DNA of 26,970 nt, taken from assembly GCA_947653505.1 (NCBI GenBank), contig CANTHI010000002.1, positions 1 to 26,970 of the forward strand, read 5' to 3'. Source of the DNA: an uncultured Eubacterium sp. (GTDB taxonomy: Bacteria > Bacillota_A > Clostridia > Lachnospirales > Lachnospiraceae). A model generated the notes under the pieces. It was given only the letters and a program-made list of their open reading frames with translations, did not search any database and had not been told where the DNA came from. The translations under genes were made by a program, and so were the position numbers. Position 1 is the stretch's first letter, and the number at the start of each line of letters is the position of its first letter. This document shows positions 15,798 through 25,078 of this stretch, piece by piece.

Positions 15798-16555
15798 AAG
15801 CATGGAAAATACGAAACGCACGAAACACACAGAAGACACGGAAAACCCGGGCAGAAAGAATCAGACAGAAAAGACTGGCTGCGGATATCGTGGAATGGGA
15901 TGTGCAAAACTGGTGGAGGGCGGTCACATTCTGGGAAGAGATGCATCTGTCTGATGATGTCAGAGGGAAAAAGGTGCTGGACATTGGCGGAAGAAACGGC
16001 GGTCTTTCCCTGTACTGGGCGCTGAAAGGCGCGGATGTGATCTGTTCGGATATCAGTACGGATGGCCTGAAAAAAGCAAAGCAGCTTCACAAAAAATATA
16101 GAGGGATTACAGGACAGATAACATACGAAACCATTGATGCAATGGAAATTCCTTATAAAAATGAGTTTGACCTGATCTGTTTTAAATCTGTGCTGGGCGG
16201 CATCGGACATGACGGCCACGATGAAAATATCAGGCGCGCGCTGCATAGCATGCATCGTGCGCTGAAAGAACACGGGACACTTTGTTTTTGCGAAAACCTG
16301 TCCGCATCGCCGCTGCACCAGTTTGCCAGAAAAAAATGTGTGGGATGGGGAAAAAGCTGGAGATATATCCGCCTGCCGGAGCTGGACGGGCTGCTTAAGG
16401 AATTTTCATGCACACAGTACCGCACGTATGGATTTTTCGGGGTATTCGGCAGGAGAAAATGGCTGTCGGATATACTGGGAGCCATAGACGGCTGTATGGA
16501 CCGTTATGTCAGGGAGGAATACAGATATATTGTATCCTGCGTTTCGAGAAAATAG
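15794..16555 (+). CDS. Class I SAM-dependent methyltransferase
   Basis: This 253-residue protein has motif I VLDIGGRNGG at 61-70, the acidic ICSDIS after strand 2, and a motif-IV-like FDLICFKSVLGGIGH. The first ~30 residues are very basic and built on a three-residue pattern (RNA RNT QKT RKT) from a 9-nt DNA repeat. Methyltransferases of this type in EPS operons decorate sugars, often at a hydroxyl group or a terminal residue. The target here is unknown. A good ribosome site (ggagg near 15780) precedes the start, which overlaps the sugar transferase stop. Confidence 0.82.
   Translation: MKAWKIRNARNTQKTRKTRAERIRQKRLAADIVEWDVQNWWRAVTFWEEMHLSDDVRGKKVLDIGGRNGGLSLYWALKGADVICSDISTDGLKKAKQLHKKYRGITGQITYETIDAMEIPYKNEFDLICFKSVLGGIGHDGHDENIRRALHSMHRALKEHGTLCFCENLSASPLHQFARKKCVGWGKSWRYIRLPELDGLLKEFSCTQYRTYGFFGVFGRRKWLSDILGAIDGCMDRYVREEYRYIVSCVSRK
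15812..15847 (+). repeat. Degenerate in-frame 9-nt repeat in methyltransferase N-terminus
   Basis: Four 9-nt units can be aligned from 15812: cgaaacgca, cgaaacaca, cagaagaca, cggaaaacc. They encode RNA, RNT, QKT, RKT. The copies are diverged, so the expansion is older than those in hldE or the flippase. Confidence 0.65.
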
Positions 16556-16585
16556 GATACTGCACGGCTGGAGGAAAAACAGGGC

Positions 16586-17809
16586 ATGAATATTTTATTG
16601 ATCAACCATTACGCCGGATCCACAGAGATGGGCATGGAGTTCCGGCCGTATTATTTTGCGAGGGAATGGGTCCGGATGGGGCACAGGGTACATGTGATAG
16701 CGGCAGATTATTCCCACCTGCGGGTGAAAAATCCTAAGGTGACAAAAGATTTTCAGACAACCAGGACCAGTGGGATTTTTTATCACTGGATCAAAACGGG
16801 ACGGTATGAAGGGAATGGCGTCAAACGCGCGCTGACGATGTTCCGGTTTGTGGGAAAGCTGTGGCTTGCGGCAAAAAGGATCGCGGAAGTCTTTCAGCCG
16901 GATGTGGTGATTACGTCTTCCACGTATCCGCTGGATACTTATGCGGGACAAAAAATCGCACGGATGTGCGGGGCGAAGCTGATCCATGAGGTGCATGATC
17001 TGTGGCCGCTGACGCTGACTGAGATTGGCGGAATGAGCAGGTCCCATCCGTTTGTCAGGCTGCTGCAGATGGCGGAGGATTCCGCGTACCGGCATTCGGA
17101 TCATGTCGTATCGCTGCTGCCGGCGGCGAAAGAATATATGGTACGGCATGGGATGAAGCCGGAGAAGTTTGTGCATATTCCAAACGGGGTTGTTCTTTCC
17201 GAATGGACCGGATATCCAGAGCTTCCACAGAATACGGTACAGGTTATCAGGAAGATGAAGCAGGAGAACCGTTTTTTGTTATGCTTTTTTGGAAGCATCA
17301 CGAAATCCTATACTCTTGATTATTTAATTGAAGCAGTTAAGAGGGTCTGTAAAAAAGAGATAAGTCTGCTTCTGGTAGGAGATGGAAATGAAAAGGAACG
17401 GCTGCAGGAGCTGTGCAGGGGGTATGAGAATATCCGGTTTCTGGACCCGGTTGGGAAAAAATATATTCCGGCTCTGCTTGAGGCAGTGGACGGGGTATAT
17501 ATCGGGGCTTTGAACAACAGGATGTTCCGGTTTGGTATCTGTATGAACAAGCTGTTTGACGCTATGATGGGCGGAAAACCGATACTGTACGCGGTTCATG
17601 CGCCAAATAATTATATCAGGGAATACCAGTGCGGGATATCCGTGCAGGCAGAAGATGTGGATGCGCTGGAAGCCGGACTGGAAAGGCTGATAACCTTACC
17701 GGAAAGGGAAAGGCGTCAGATGGGCAGCAATGGAAAACAGGCGGCCATCCGGTATTTTAATTATGGTGTGCTTGCTGGAAAGTTTGCGGATGTTTTTCTA
17801 CAGTCCTAA
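16586..17809 (+). CDS. Glycosyltransferase family 4, WbuB-like
   Basis: This 407-residue GT-B fold enzyme begins NILLINHYAGSTEMGMEFRPYYFAREW, a signature of the WbuB-like group of GT4 enzymes. It has LIHEVHDLWPLTLTEIGGMS and HIPNGVV in the middle, LLCFFGSITKSYTLDYLIEA and LLVGDGNEKERL in the C-terminal nucleotide-binding half, and MGGKPILYAV near the donor site. WbuB-group enzymes often transfer amino sugars as second sugar, which suits a position next to the initiating transferase; that role is inference. ggagg lies about 11 nt upstream of the ATG. Confidence 0.88.
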   Translation: MNILLINHYAGSTEMGMEFRPYYFAREWVRMGHRVHVIAADYSHLRVKNPKVTKDFQTTRTSGIFYHWIKTGRYEGNGVKRALTMFRFVGKLWLAAKRIAEVFQPDVVITSSTYPLDTYAGQKIARMCGAKLIHEVHDLWPLTLTEIGGMSRSHPFVRLLQMAEDSAYRHSDHVVSLLPAAKEYMVRHGMKPEKFVHIPNGVVLSEWTGYPELPQNTVQVIRKMKQENRFLLCFFGSITKSYTLDYLIEAVKRVCKKEISLLLVGDGNEKERLQELCRGYENIRFLDPVGKKYIPALLEAVDGVYIGALNNRMFRFGICMNKLFDAMMGGKPILYAVHAPNNYIREYQCGISVQAEDVDALEAGLERLITLPERERRQMGSNGKQAAIRYFNYGVLAGKFADVFLQS

Positions 17810-17832
17810 AGCATTGTGCGCAGTTTTGGAAC

Positions 17833-19203
17833 ATGAAAAAAGCTTACCGTGCGGGTATAAAGGCGGGAAATGAATATATGGAGCAGGACATGAAAGAAAA
17901 ATTACTGGAAAAAATCAGACAGAGAAAATTAAACGTCGGCGTGGTCGGACTCGGATATGTCGGTCTGCCTCTGGCAGTCGAAAAGGCGAAAGCGGGCTTT
18001 AATACGACCGGTTTTGACGTGCAGGAAGAAAAAGTACGGCTTGTAAACGCCGGACATAACTATATCGGGGACGTGGTCGACAGCGAGCTGGAAGGGCTGG
18101 TGCGCAGGGGGATGCTGTCCGCGACTTCGGATTTTAAATTTGTAAAGGATGTGGATTTTATCGCGATCTGTGTTCCGACACCGTTAGACAGGCACCAGCA
18201 GCCGGACATCAGCTATGTGAAGTCTTCGGCAGAAGAAATTTCAAAATATCTGACAAAAGAAACCATCGTGGTGCTGGAATCCACTACCTATCCGGGAACG
18301 ACAGAAGAGCTTGTAAAGAGGGTGCTGGAACAGGGTTCCGGACTGGTCTGCGGAAAGGACTTTTATCTTGGATTTTCACCGGAGCGTGTGGATCCGGGCA
18401 ATCTCATTTATAAGACAAAAAATACCCCGAAAGTCGTCGGTGGAATCGGAAAGGATGCCACGGAAGTGATGGCAGCCATGTACCGGACCGTGCTGGACGG
18501 CGAGGTGACGGAGGTATCCTGTCCGGCGGTCGCAGAGATGGAAAAAATACTGGAAAACACTTACCGGAACGTGAATATCGGACTGATCAACGAGCTGGCC
18601 ATGCTCTGTGACCGCATGGGAATCAGCATCTGGGAAGTTATCGACGCGGCGAAGACCAAGCCGTATGGCTTTCAGGCATTTTATCCGGGACCGGGGCTGG
18701 GCGGGCACTGTATTCCTCTGGATCCGTATTATCTGTCCTGGAAAGCGAGGGAGTATGGATTCCATACATCGATGATCGAAAGCTCCATGATGATCAACGA
18801 CCGGATGCCAGAGTACTGCGTGGACCGTGCGGCACGCATTTTAAATCGTGCCAGGAAGTCTCTGAAAGGTGCGCGGATACTGGTTGCAGGCGTGGCCTAT
18901 AAACAGGATATTGACGATTACAGGGAAAGCCCGGCGCTGGAGGTTATGGAACTTCTGGAACAGGCTGGCGCGCGGGTGGATTATTACGATCCGTATATTC
19001 CGCAGTACAGATATCATGGAAAAACCGTGAAAGGCATGACGGACATTACGCCGAAACAGGTGGAGGTTTACGATTTGATGATGATTACGGCTGCGCACAC
19101 AAACGTGGATTATGAAATGCTGCAGCGGCATGCAAAAGCTATATTTGATACGAAAAACGTGACAAAGAACCTGAAAGACAGGGCGAATATTGAAGTACTT
19201 TAA
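17833..19203 (+). CDS. wbpA: UDP-HexNAc 6-dehydrogenase (WbpA type)
   Basis: This 456-residue nucleotide-sugar dehydrogenase has the N-terminal Rossmann motif VGVVGLGYVGLPLAVEKAKAG, CVPTPLDRHQQPD, LESTTYPGTTEE, the GFSPERVDPGN segment characteristic of the WbpA/TviB branch, and catalytic Cys293 in GPGLGGHCIPLDPYY. It would oxidise UDP-GlcNAc to UDP-GlcNAcA using NAD. The following epimerase, Gfo/Idh oxidoreductase and acetyltransferase make the ManNAc3NAcA route the best reading. The conserved domain begins near residue 33, so a start at ATG 17878 (Met16) is also possible; no candidate has a strong ribosome site. Confidence 0.9.
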   Translation: MKKAYRAGIKAGNEYMEQDMKEKLLEKIRQRKLNVGVVGLGYVGLPLAVEKAKAGFNTTGFDVQEEKVRLVNAGHNYIGDVVDSELEGLVRRGMLSATSDFKFVKDVDFIAICVPTPLDRHQQPDISYVKSSAEEISKYLTKETIVVLESTTYPGTTEELVKRVLEQGSGLVCGKDFYLGFSPERVDPGNLIYKTKNTPKVVGGIGKDATEVMAAMYRTVLDGEVTEVSCPAVAEMEKILENTYRNVNIGLINELAMLCDRMGISIWEVIDAAKTKPYGFQAFYPGPGLGGHCIPLDPYYLSWKAREYGFHTSMIESSMMINDRMPEYCVDRAARILNRARKSLKGARILVAGVAYKQDIDDYRESPALEVMELLEQAGARVDYYDPYIPQYRYHGKTVKGMTDITPKQVEVYDLMMITAAHTNVDYEMLQRHAKAIFDTKNVTKNLKDRANIEVL

Positions 19204-19220
19204 GATATGGCACGACTGAC

Positions 19221-20354
19221 ATGGAAAAAGAAGGGGTATCAGGAAAAGTGAGGATATTAACAGTAGTGGGAGCAAGGCCGCAGTTTATCAAGGCCGCGGC
19301 TGTATCACGCGTAATCCGCCGTCATCATACAGAAATACTGCTGCATACCGGACAGCACTATGACGCGGATATGTCAGATATATTTTTTAAAGAGCTCGGG
19401 ATTCCAAAGCCGGATTACCAGCTTGGTATCGGGTCAGGAAGCCATGCGCAGCAGACGGCCGGCATGATGACCGGTATAGAACGGGTACTGCTTGCGGAAA
19501 AGCCGGACTGCCTGCTGATCTACGGGGACACAAATTCCACGCTGGCGGGTGCGCTTGCGGCATCAAAAATACAGATTCCGGTTGCACATGTAGAGGCCGG
19601 ACTGCGTTCCTGTAATAAATGTATGCCGGAAGAGATTAACCGCATTTTGTCAGATCATGTATCGGATTTGCTGTTTTGTCCGACAGACGCGGCAGTGGAA
19701 AATCTCAGAAAAGAAGGCATTGAAACAGGTGTCAGTCAGGTGGGGGATGTCATGTGTGACGCTCTTTTGTATTATTCTGAGAGAATGCAGGAGCATGATC
19801 AGAAGTTTTATTTTAGCCAGCTGCACGGACTGGGGCAGGAAAAAGCAGCGGATATAAAGCAGTGGTATCTGGCGACGATTCATCGTGCAGAAAACACGGA
19901 CAGCATGGATAAAATACGGGAGATACTGGCAGCTTTTGAGGAGCTGGACGCTCCGGTCCTGTTTCCGGTTCATCCAAGGATCAGAACAATGGTGAAACAG
20001 CTGGACAGAGAGTATGGATACCGGAATATTTTATTTACAGAACCAGCCGGATATCTCACCATGCTGTATCTGCTCAAACATGCGCGAAAGGCAGTTACCG
20101 ATTCCGGCGGACTGCAAAAAGAGGCATATATGCTGGATACGCCATGCGTGACGGTAAGGGATCAGACGGAATGGAGAGAAACGCTGGAAGGCGGGCATAA
20201 TGTACTGGCAAAGCCAGAGAAGGAAGATATTCTTTCGAAAGTTTACGATACACAGATCAGCCAGTGCAGGAAACCACAGTATTATGGGGACGGACATGCC
20301 GCAGATAAAATCTGCGGTATTCTGGATCAGTATGGACAGGGAGGCAGACAATGA
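19221..20354 (+). CDS. wbpI: UDP-HexNAc 2-epimerase, non-hydrolysing (WbpI-like)
   Basis: This 377-residue UDP-GlcNAc 2-epimerase family protein has VVGARPQFIKAAAVSR, LLHTGQHYDADMSDIFF, IYGDTNSTLAGALAA, PVAHVEAGLRSCNKCMPEEINR, ATIHRAENTD and TDSGGLQKEA. In WbpI/WlbD enzymes the same fold inverts C2 of UDP-GlcNAc3NAcA to give UDP-ManNAc3NAcA; the neighbours favour this over plain ManNAc synthesis. The family's usual start matches the GTG at 19248 (codon 10), so the first nine residues may not be translated. It overlaps the next gene by 4 bp (ATGA). Confidence 0.9.
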   Translation: MEKEGVSGKVRILTVVGARPQFIKAAAVSRVIRRHHTEILLHTGQHYDADMSDIFFKELGIPKPDYQLGIGSGSHAQQTAGMMTGIERVLLAEKPDCLLIYGDTNSTLAGALAASKIQIPVAHVEAGLRSCNKCMPEEINRILSDHVSDLLFCPTDAAVENLRKEGIETGVSQVGDVMCDALLYYSERMQEHDQKFYFSQLHGLGQEKAADIKQWYLATIHRAENTDSMDKIREILAAFEELDAPVLFPVHPRIRTMVKQLDREYGYRNILFTEPAGYLTMLYLLKHARKAVTDSGGLQKEAYMLDTPCVTVRDQTEWRETLEGGHNVLAKPEKEDILSKVYDTQISQCRKPQYYGDGHAADKICGILDQYGQGGRQ

Positions 20355-21427
20355 AATATGCGCTGATCGGCTGTGGCCGGATTGCCGTGAACCATGTAAA
20401 GGCAGCCTGCAGGAACCATCTGGAATTTGTGGCAGCCTGCGATAAGGAGCTTTCCCAGATTGATAAGCTTTTGGAAACGTGTGGGATTCGTGACGGGTTT
20501 TTGGGAAAACGGTATACCGATTACAAAAAAATGATAGAAGAAAATGATCTGGAGCTTGTAGCCATTGCCACAGAGAGCGGCAGTCATGCACAGATTGCGC
20601 TGGACTGTATCCGGCATGGCATCCATTGTATCATAGAAAAGCCGGTTGCCATGAGCATCGCGGATGCGGATGAGATCATCCGGCTTTCACAGGAAAAAGG
20701 AGTAAAAGTATCCGCCTGTCATCAGAACCGGTTCAATCTGGCGGTGCAGGAAATGCGGCGGGCGCTGGAGGATGGACGGTTTGGAAGGCTGTCCCACGGT
20801 TCTGTCCATGTGCGATGGAACCGGAACGCGGACTATTATGCGCAGGCTCCGTGGCGCGGGAAATGGGCGACGGATGGCGGTGCGCTGATGAACCAGTGCA
20901 TTCACGGTATCGATCTGCTCCGGTGGATGATGGGAGATGAGCCGGAGGAAGTCTATGGACAGACAAGACGGCAGTTCCACGACGATCTGGAGGCAGAGGA
21001 TGTCGGTGTGGCTGTTATAACATTTAAAAACGGGGCAGTAGCGACGATCGAAGGTACAACAAACGTCTATCCGCAGAATCTGGAAGAAACGCTGTATCTG
21101 TTTGGAGAAACAGGTACTGTCAAGCTGGGCGGAGCATCGACAAATAATATCGATATCTGGCAGTTTGCAGATGAGATGGAAGCAGACAAACAGACTGCCG
21201 GGCTGAAAGAAGCAGCCAGCAATGTATACGGAAACGGGCATACGGCTCTGTACGCGGATATGATCAATGCGGTGTTGCACGACAGAAAGCCATATGTAGA
21301 CGCAGTAGCAGGAAGAAATGCCCTGGAGCTTGTTCTGGCGGTATATAAGAGCCAGAAAGAGGGGCGGCCGGTAAAGCTGCCGCTGGCGGATTTTGGCTCG
21401 GAAAATATGACAGGCGAATTTCACTGA
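20351..21427 (+). CDS. wbpB: Gfo/Idh/MocA oxidoreductase, WbpB/WlbA-like UDP-GlcNAcA 3-dehydrogenase
   Basis: This 358-residue protein has the Rossmann start [16 protein letters not shown], the EKP motif at 96-98, and the family-specific stretches [44 protein letters not shown] (His185) and [11 protein letters not shown]. These match WbpB/WlbA, which oxidise C3 of UDP-GlcNAcA so that a 3-aminotransferase can act. The ribosome site gggagg at 20339-20344 fixes the start. The only aminotransferase in the window (13651) has a C4-type active site, so the partner is either that enzyme with unexpected specificity or one encoded outside the window. Confidence 0.9.
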   Translation: MKYALIGCGRIAVNHVKAACRNHLEFVAACDKELSQIDKLLETCGIRDGFLGKRYTDYKKMIEENDLELVAIATESGSHAQIALDCIRHGIHCIIEKPVAMSIADADEIIRLSQEKGVKVSACHQNRFNLAVQEMRRALEDGRFGRLSHGSVHVRWNRNADYYAQAPWRGKWATDGGALMNQCIHGIDLLRWMMGDEPEEVYGQTRRQFHDDLEAEDVGVAVITFKNGAVATIEGTTNVYPQNLEETLYLFGETGTVKLGGASTNNIDIWQFADEMEADKQTAGLKEAASNVYGNGHTALYADMINAVLHDRKPYVDAVAGRNALELVLAVYKSQKEGRPVKLPLADFGSENMTGEFH

Positions 21428-21450
21428 GCATAATGGAAGGGGTATACAGA

Positions 21451-21978
21451 ATGATGGAACAGGAGTGGCAGAAGGATGGCAGAAGCTATTTTGTGCATGA
21501 AAGCAGCTACATAGACAAAGATGTGGAAATCGGGGAAGGGACAAAAGTCTGGCATTTCTGCCATATTCAGAGCGGGGCCAGAATTGGGAAAAACTGTACG
21601 CTGGGGCAGAATGTCAATGTTTCCGAAAATGTCAGAATCGGCAGCGGATGCAAAATACAAAACAACGTATCGGTTTACGAAGGCGTGGAGCTGGAAAACG
21701 GCGTTTTCTGCGGACCTTCATGTGTCTTTACAAACGATCTGACGCCGCGGGCAGAGTATCCAAAAGGGAAAGCAGCCTATAAAAAAACGCTGGTAAAAGA
21801 GGGCGCCAGTATCGGGGCAAATGCGACGATTGTATGCGGAATTACGATTGGCAGATATGCGATGGTGGCCGCGGGCGCTGTGGTGACAAAGGATGTGCCG
21901 GATTATACGCTGGCAGAAGGAGTTCCGGCAGCAGCTGCCGGAAAAACGGATGCGCAGGGCAATATTATAAGGTTCTGA
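21451..21978 (+). CDS. wbpD: Hexapeptide N-acetyltransferase, WbpD/WlbB-like
   Basis: This 175-residue left-handed beta-helix enzyme is built from hexapeptide repeats from [20 protein letters not shown] through [17 protein letters not shown] to [23 protein letters not shown]. The [15 protein letters not shown] loop and the [20 protein letters not shown] block are hallmarks of WbpD/WlbB, which acetylate the 3-amino group of UDP-GlcNAc3NA. The start at 21451 follows ggaaggggt (21435-21442) by about 8 nt; an upstream ATG at 21433 lacks a ribosome site. It completes, with the three preceding genes, most of the UDP-ManNAc3NAcA route. Confidence 0.9.
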   Translation: MMEQEWQKDGRSYFVHESSYIDKDVEIGEGTKVWHFCHIQSGARIGKNCTLGQNVNVSENVRIGSGCKIQNNVSVYEGVELENGVFCGPSCVFTNDLTPRAEYPKGKAAYKKTLVKEGASIGANATIVCGITIGRYAMVAAGAVVTKDVPDYTLAEGVPAAAAGKTDAQGNIIRF

Positions 21979-21993
21979 TTTTAGGAGGGCTGT

Positions 21994-23823
21994 ATGTGCG
22001 GGATTTGCGGAATCATAAAAAGAAAAAGCATTACAAAAGAGGATAGAAATCTGGTCAGAAAGATGAATGAAGCACAGATACACAGAGGCCCGGATGACGG
22101 CGGGACATGGATGGATGATGGGATTGTACTGGGGCACCGGAGGCTGTCAATTTTTGATCTGAGTCCTGCGGGCCATCAGCCGATGGTCTATAAGGACAGA
22201 TATGTGATCAGCTATAACGGCGAGATTTATAATTATCCGGAATTAAAAAAAGAGCTGCAGAAAAAAGGCTGCCGGTTTTTCAGCCATACCGATACGGAAG
22301 TGATTCTGGCAGCTTATGATCAGTGGGGCATCGAATGTCTGCACAGGTTTCACGGATTCTGGGCTTTTGCACTGTTTGACAGGGACAGACAGGAACTGAT
22401 TCTGTCCAGAGACAGATTTGGAGTAAAGCCTTTGTATTACTGCAAAAAGCAGGACCGGATCCTGTTTGCTTCAGAAATCAAAGCAATTTTAAAAGATGAT
22501 TCCATAAATAGAATCGCGAATGAAAATGTTATACAGGATTTTTTAGTCAACGGTCTTGCGGACTTTTCGGACGAAACGTTTTTTAAAGGAATCCAAAAAG
22601 TTCCGGCCGGAAGCAATCTGATCATAAAAAAAGATCTTACTTATCAGATCCGGCAGTATTATACAGTTTCCTTTTCTGACCGTGCAGATGGAAAACTAAA
22701 AGAGCAGGATATCCGGCAGTTTCGGAAATTATTTGCAGAATCGGTCAGGTGGAGGCTGCGGGCGGATGTTCCGGTCGGAAGCTGTCTGTCCGGTGGTTTG
22801 GATTCTTCCAGCATTGTCTGCCAGATCAGCAGATGTCTGAAAAAGAAAGAAAAAGTGGGAAAAAAGGAAAGCGTACGGACTTTTTCGGCCTGTTATCAAA
22901 ACTTTGTCTTAGATGAAAAAAAATATATCGATGAAGTGGTAAAAGAAACAGGAGCAGAGGCGGAATTTATTTATCCGGATTCTGAAATGCTGATGAAAGA
23001 TTTGGAAGACGTGATTTATCACCAGGATGAACCATTTGGCTCCATGAGTATTTATGCGTCCTACTGTGTGATGCGCAGGGCAAAAGAGCGGGGCGTTACG
23101 GTACTGCTGGACGGACAGGGAGCAGATGAGATTTTATGCGGATACAGGAAATCCAGAATTTATTATTTGAAAAAACTGGTTTCTCAAAAAAAATATCTGA
23201 CTGCGATGCGGGAATTGCTGTACGCACTGGGACAGTTTAAAGTCACAGAATCCAGAGAGAATGATCTGTCAAAGATTTATCAGATCCTGTTCCGCAATCG
23301 GAATGTAAAAAAAGAAAAAGAATTTCTGAACCGGGAGTTTGCGAAACAGGAGATGAATTTTCAATATCACGCAACAGGTAATTTTATAATGACGGATTTT
23401 TATCAGATTTCCCTGCCGGTTTTATTAAGATATGCGGACAGAAATTCGATGGCGTTTTCGATTGAGGACAGACTTCCGTTTCTGGATCTTTCGCTGGTGG
23501 AATTTGTATCCGCTCTGCCTCTTCCGGCAAAAATCTATAAAGGCTGGTCTAAGTATATTATGCGGAAAGCGCTTGATATGCCAGGGCTTATAAGAAACAG
23601 GAAGGATAAAATTGGCTTTTCTACGCCGGATCTACGGTGGATTCGGGAGCATGAAACATTTTTCTATGATTTATTTCAGGAAGATACCTGCAGGTCAAAA
23701 CGATTTATTGATCATCAGAAAATCAGGCAAAACTGGGACGGTATTTTGTCAGGAGAAATAAAATTAGAAATATTTCGTTATATTTGTCTGGAGCTGTGGA
23801 TGAGAAAATTTCATGTAAGTTAG
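21994..23823 (+). CDS. asnB: AsnB-type glutamine-dependent amidotransferase
   Basis: This 609-residue protein has the class II glutaminase domain (nucleophile Cys2 in MCGICGI, RGPDDGG, GHRRLSIFDLSPAGHQPM, YNGEIYNYPEL) and the asparagine-synthetase ATP domain with SGGLDSS at 266-272 and LLDGQGADEILCGY. It has a near-perfect ribosome site (taggaggg). In O-antigen and capsule loci such proteins (for example WbpS of Pseudomonas aeruginosa) amidate uronic acids, and the WbpA/B/D/I genes directly upstream supply one. True asparagine synthesis cannot be excluded from sequence alone. AT content rises from here to the window end, hinting at a separately acquired module. Confidence 0.88.
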   Translation: MCGICGIIKRKSITKEDRNLVRKMNEAQIHRGPDDGGTWMDDGIVLGHRRLSIFDLSPAGHQPMVYKDRYVISYNGEIYNYPELKKELQKKGCRFFSHTDTEVILAAYDQWGIECLHRFHGFWAFALFDRDRQELILSRDRFGVKPLYYCKKQDRILFASEIKAILKDDSINRIANENVIQDFLVNGLADFSDETFFKGIQKVPAGSNLIIKKDLTYQIRQYYTVSFSDRADGKLKEQDIRQFRKLFAESVRWRLRADVPVGSCLSGGLDSSSIVCQISRCLKKKEKVGKKESVRTFSACYQNFVLDEKKYIDEVVKETGAEAEFIYPDSEMLMKDLEDVIYHQDEPFGSMSIYASYCVMRRAKERGVTVLLDGQGADEILCGYRKSRIYYLKKLVSQKKYLTAMRELLYALGQFKVTESRENDLSKIYQILFRNRNVKKEKEFLNREFAKQEMNFQYHATGNFIMTDFYQISLPVLLRYADRNSMAFSIEDRLPFLDLSLVEFVSALPLPAKIYKGWSKYIMRKALDMPGLIRNRKDKIGFSTPDLRWIREHETFFYDLFQEDTCRSKRFIDHQKIRQNWDGILSGEIKLEIFRYICLELWMRKFHVS

Positions 23824-23872
23824 CGGCAGAAGACGGGCTGCTGCATCATAGTTGGGAAAGGGGTGGAAGTAT

Positions 23873-25078
23873 TTGAAAATCGTACATCTGGGATTTAACC
23901 ACCGGTATAACGATATCCGTATTTTTGAAAAAGAATGCGTTTCTTTAGCAAAATGCGGTTATGAGGTTGTTTACATAACATCTTCAAACAATTCTCCTGC
24001 ATTGGGACGGATCAGACAAAAAGGTGTAAAGATTATAGTAATACCAGTAATTTCTGCCAGCTTTTATATCAGACTGCTGCAATATTTATCGGATGCGAGA
24101 AAAGAAGCTGTCAGACAGAATGCAGATATTTATCATATTCATGAAGTATGGTTTTTGCCGCTGATTCCATGTCTGCAAAGAATAGGAAAAGTAATTTATG
24201 ACTCTCATGAAGATGCTCCAAGAGATCATTTTGAGAGACAAAATGGAAAAAGGACGATTGGGGTAAGGATTGCAGAAAATCTGTTTGAAATGTACGAGAA
24301 TAGAAAAGTCCGTCGTGTATCCGGGATCATTGCAGCAACGCCTTATATTGCGAGACGGTTTCGGAAAATTCATAAAAATGTCGTTACAATCGCGAATTAC
24401 CCATTGATTGAAAATCTGAAAGCAGGAAACGATGCCCGGAAGGAAAACATCATTTTTTATGCAGGCGGCATTACAAAAATGAATGGGATTTTAAATGTGA
24501 TAAAGGCGATGGAACAGATTGACGGAACGCTTGTACTGGCCGGCGAGATAACCGAAGAGTTTCGCGCAGAGGCCTGCGGATACAAAGGCTGGAAAAAGGT
24601 CAGGGAGCTCGGATTTTTGTCAAAGGAAGAGGTTGCGCAGTGGTATGAGAAGAGCAGATGCGGTGTGCTTTTATATCTGCCGTATCAGAACAATATACAT
24701 GCGATGCCGAATAAACTGTTTGAATATATGGCCTGCGGAATCCCTGTCGTAGCTTCTGATTTTGCGCTCTGGAAAAAGTATCTGGAGGAAGGACAGTGTG
24801 GTATCTGTGTGGATCCGCAGGACAGTAAGCAGATTGCACAGGCTGTGAACAGACTGCTGTGGGACCAGAAATTGTGCAAAGAAATGGGCAGAAATGGCAG
24901 AAAAATAATTGAGAAAAAATACAGATGGGATAAGGAAGAAAAAAAGCTGGCGGAGTTTTACGAAAGAATACAAAATAGTAAATCAGATGCAGGCGGAAAT
25001 GGGAGAAGGAGTCATTATGAATGTATTGATTATTGCAAGAGGCATTCCCGATCAGAAGAGCCTGCTGGGGATTTTTGA
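23873..25078 (+). CDS. Glycosyltransferase family 4
   Basis: This 401-residue GT-B enzyme begins KIVHLGFNHRYNDIRIFEKE, has YHIHEVWFLPLIP and YDSHEDAP in the acceptor half, and AGGITKMNGILNVIKAM, GVLLYLPYQNNIHAMPNKLFEYMACGIPVVAS and CGICVDPQD in the donor half. The TTG start at 23873 is chosen because aaagggg (23857-23863) lies upstream and the family's usual first strand follows at once. The last ~30 residues run past the normal C-terminal helix (WDKEEKKLAEFYERI) and into the next gene, a 62-bp overlap that may reflect loss of an earlier stop. Confidence 0.87.
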   Translation: MKIVHLGFNHRYNDIRIFEKECVSLAKCGYEVVYITSSNNSPALGRIRQKGVKIIVIPVISASFYIRLLQYLSDARKEAVRQNADIYHIHEVWFLPLIPCLQRIGKVIYDSHEDAPRDHFERQNGKRTIGVRIAENLFEMYENRKVRRVSGIIAATPYIARRFRKIHKNVVTIANYPLIENLKAGNDARKENIIFYAGGITKMNGILNVIKAMEQIDGTLVLAGEITEEFRAEACGYKGWKKVRELGFLSKEEVAQWYEKSRCGVLLYLPYQNNIHAMPNKLFEYMACGIPVVASDFALWKKYLEEGQCGICVDPQDSKQIAQAVNRLLWDQKLCKEMGRNGRKIIEKKYRWDKEEKKLAEFYERIQNSKSDAGGNGRRSHYECIDYCKRHSRSEEPAGDF

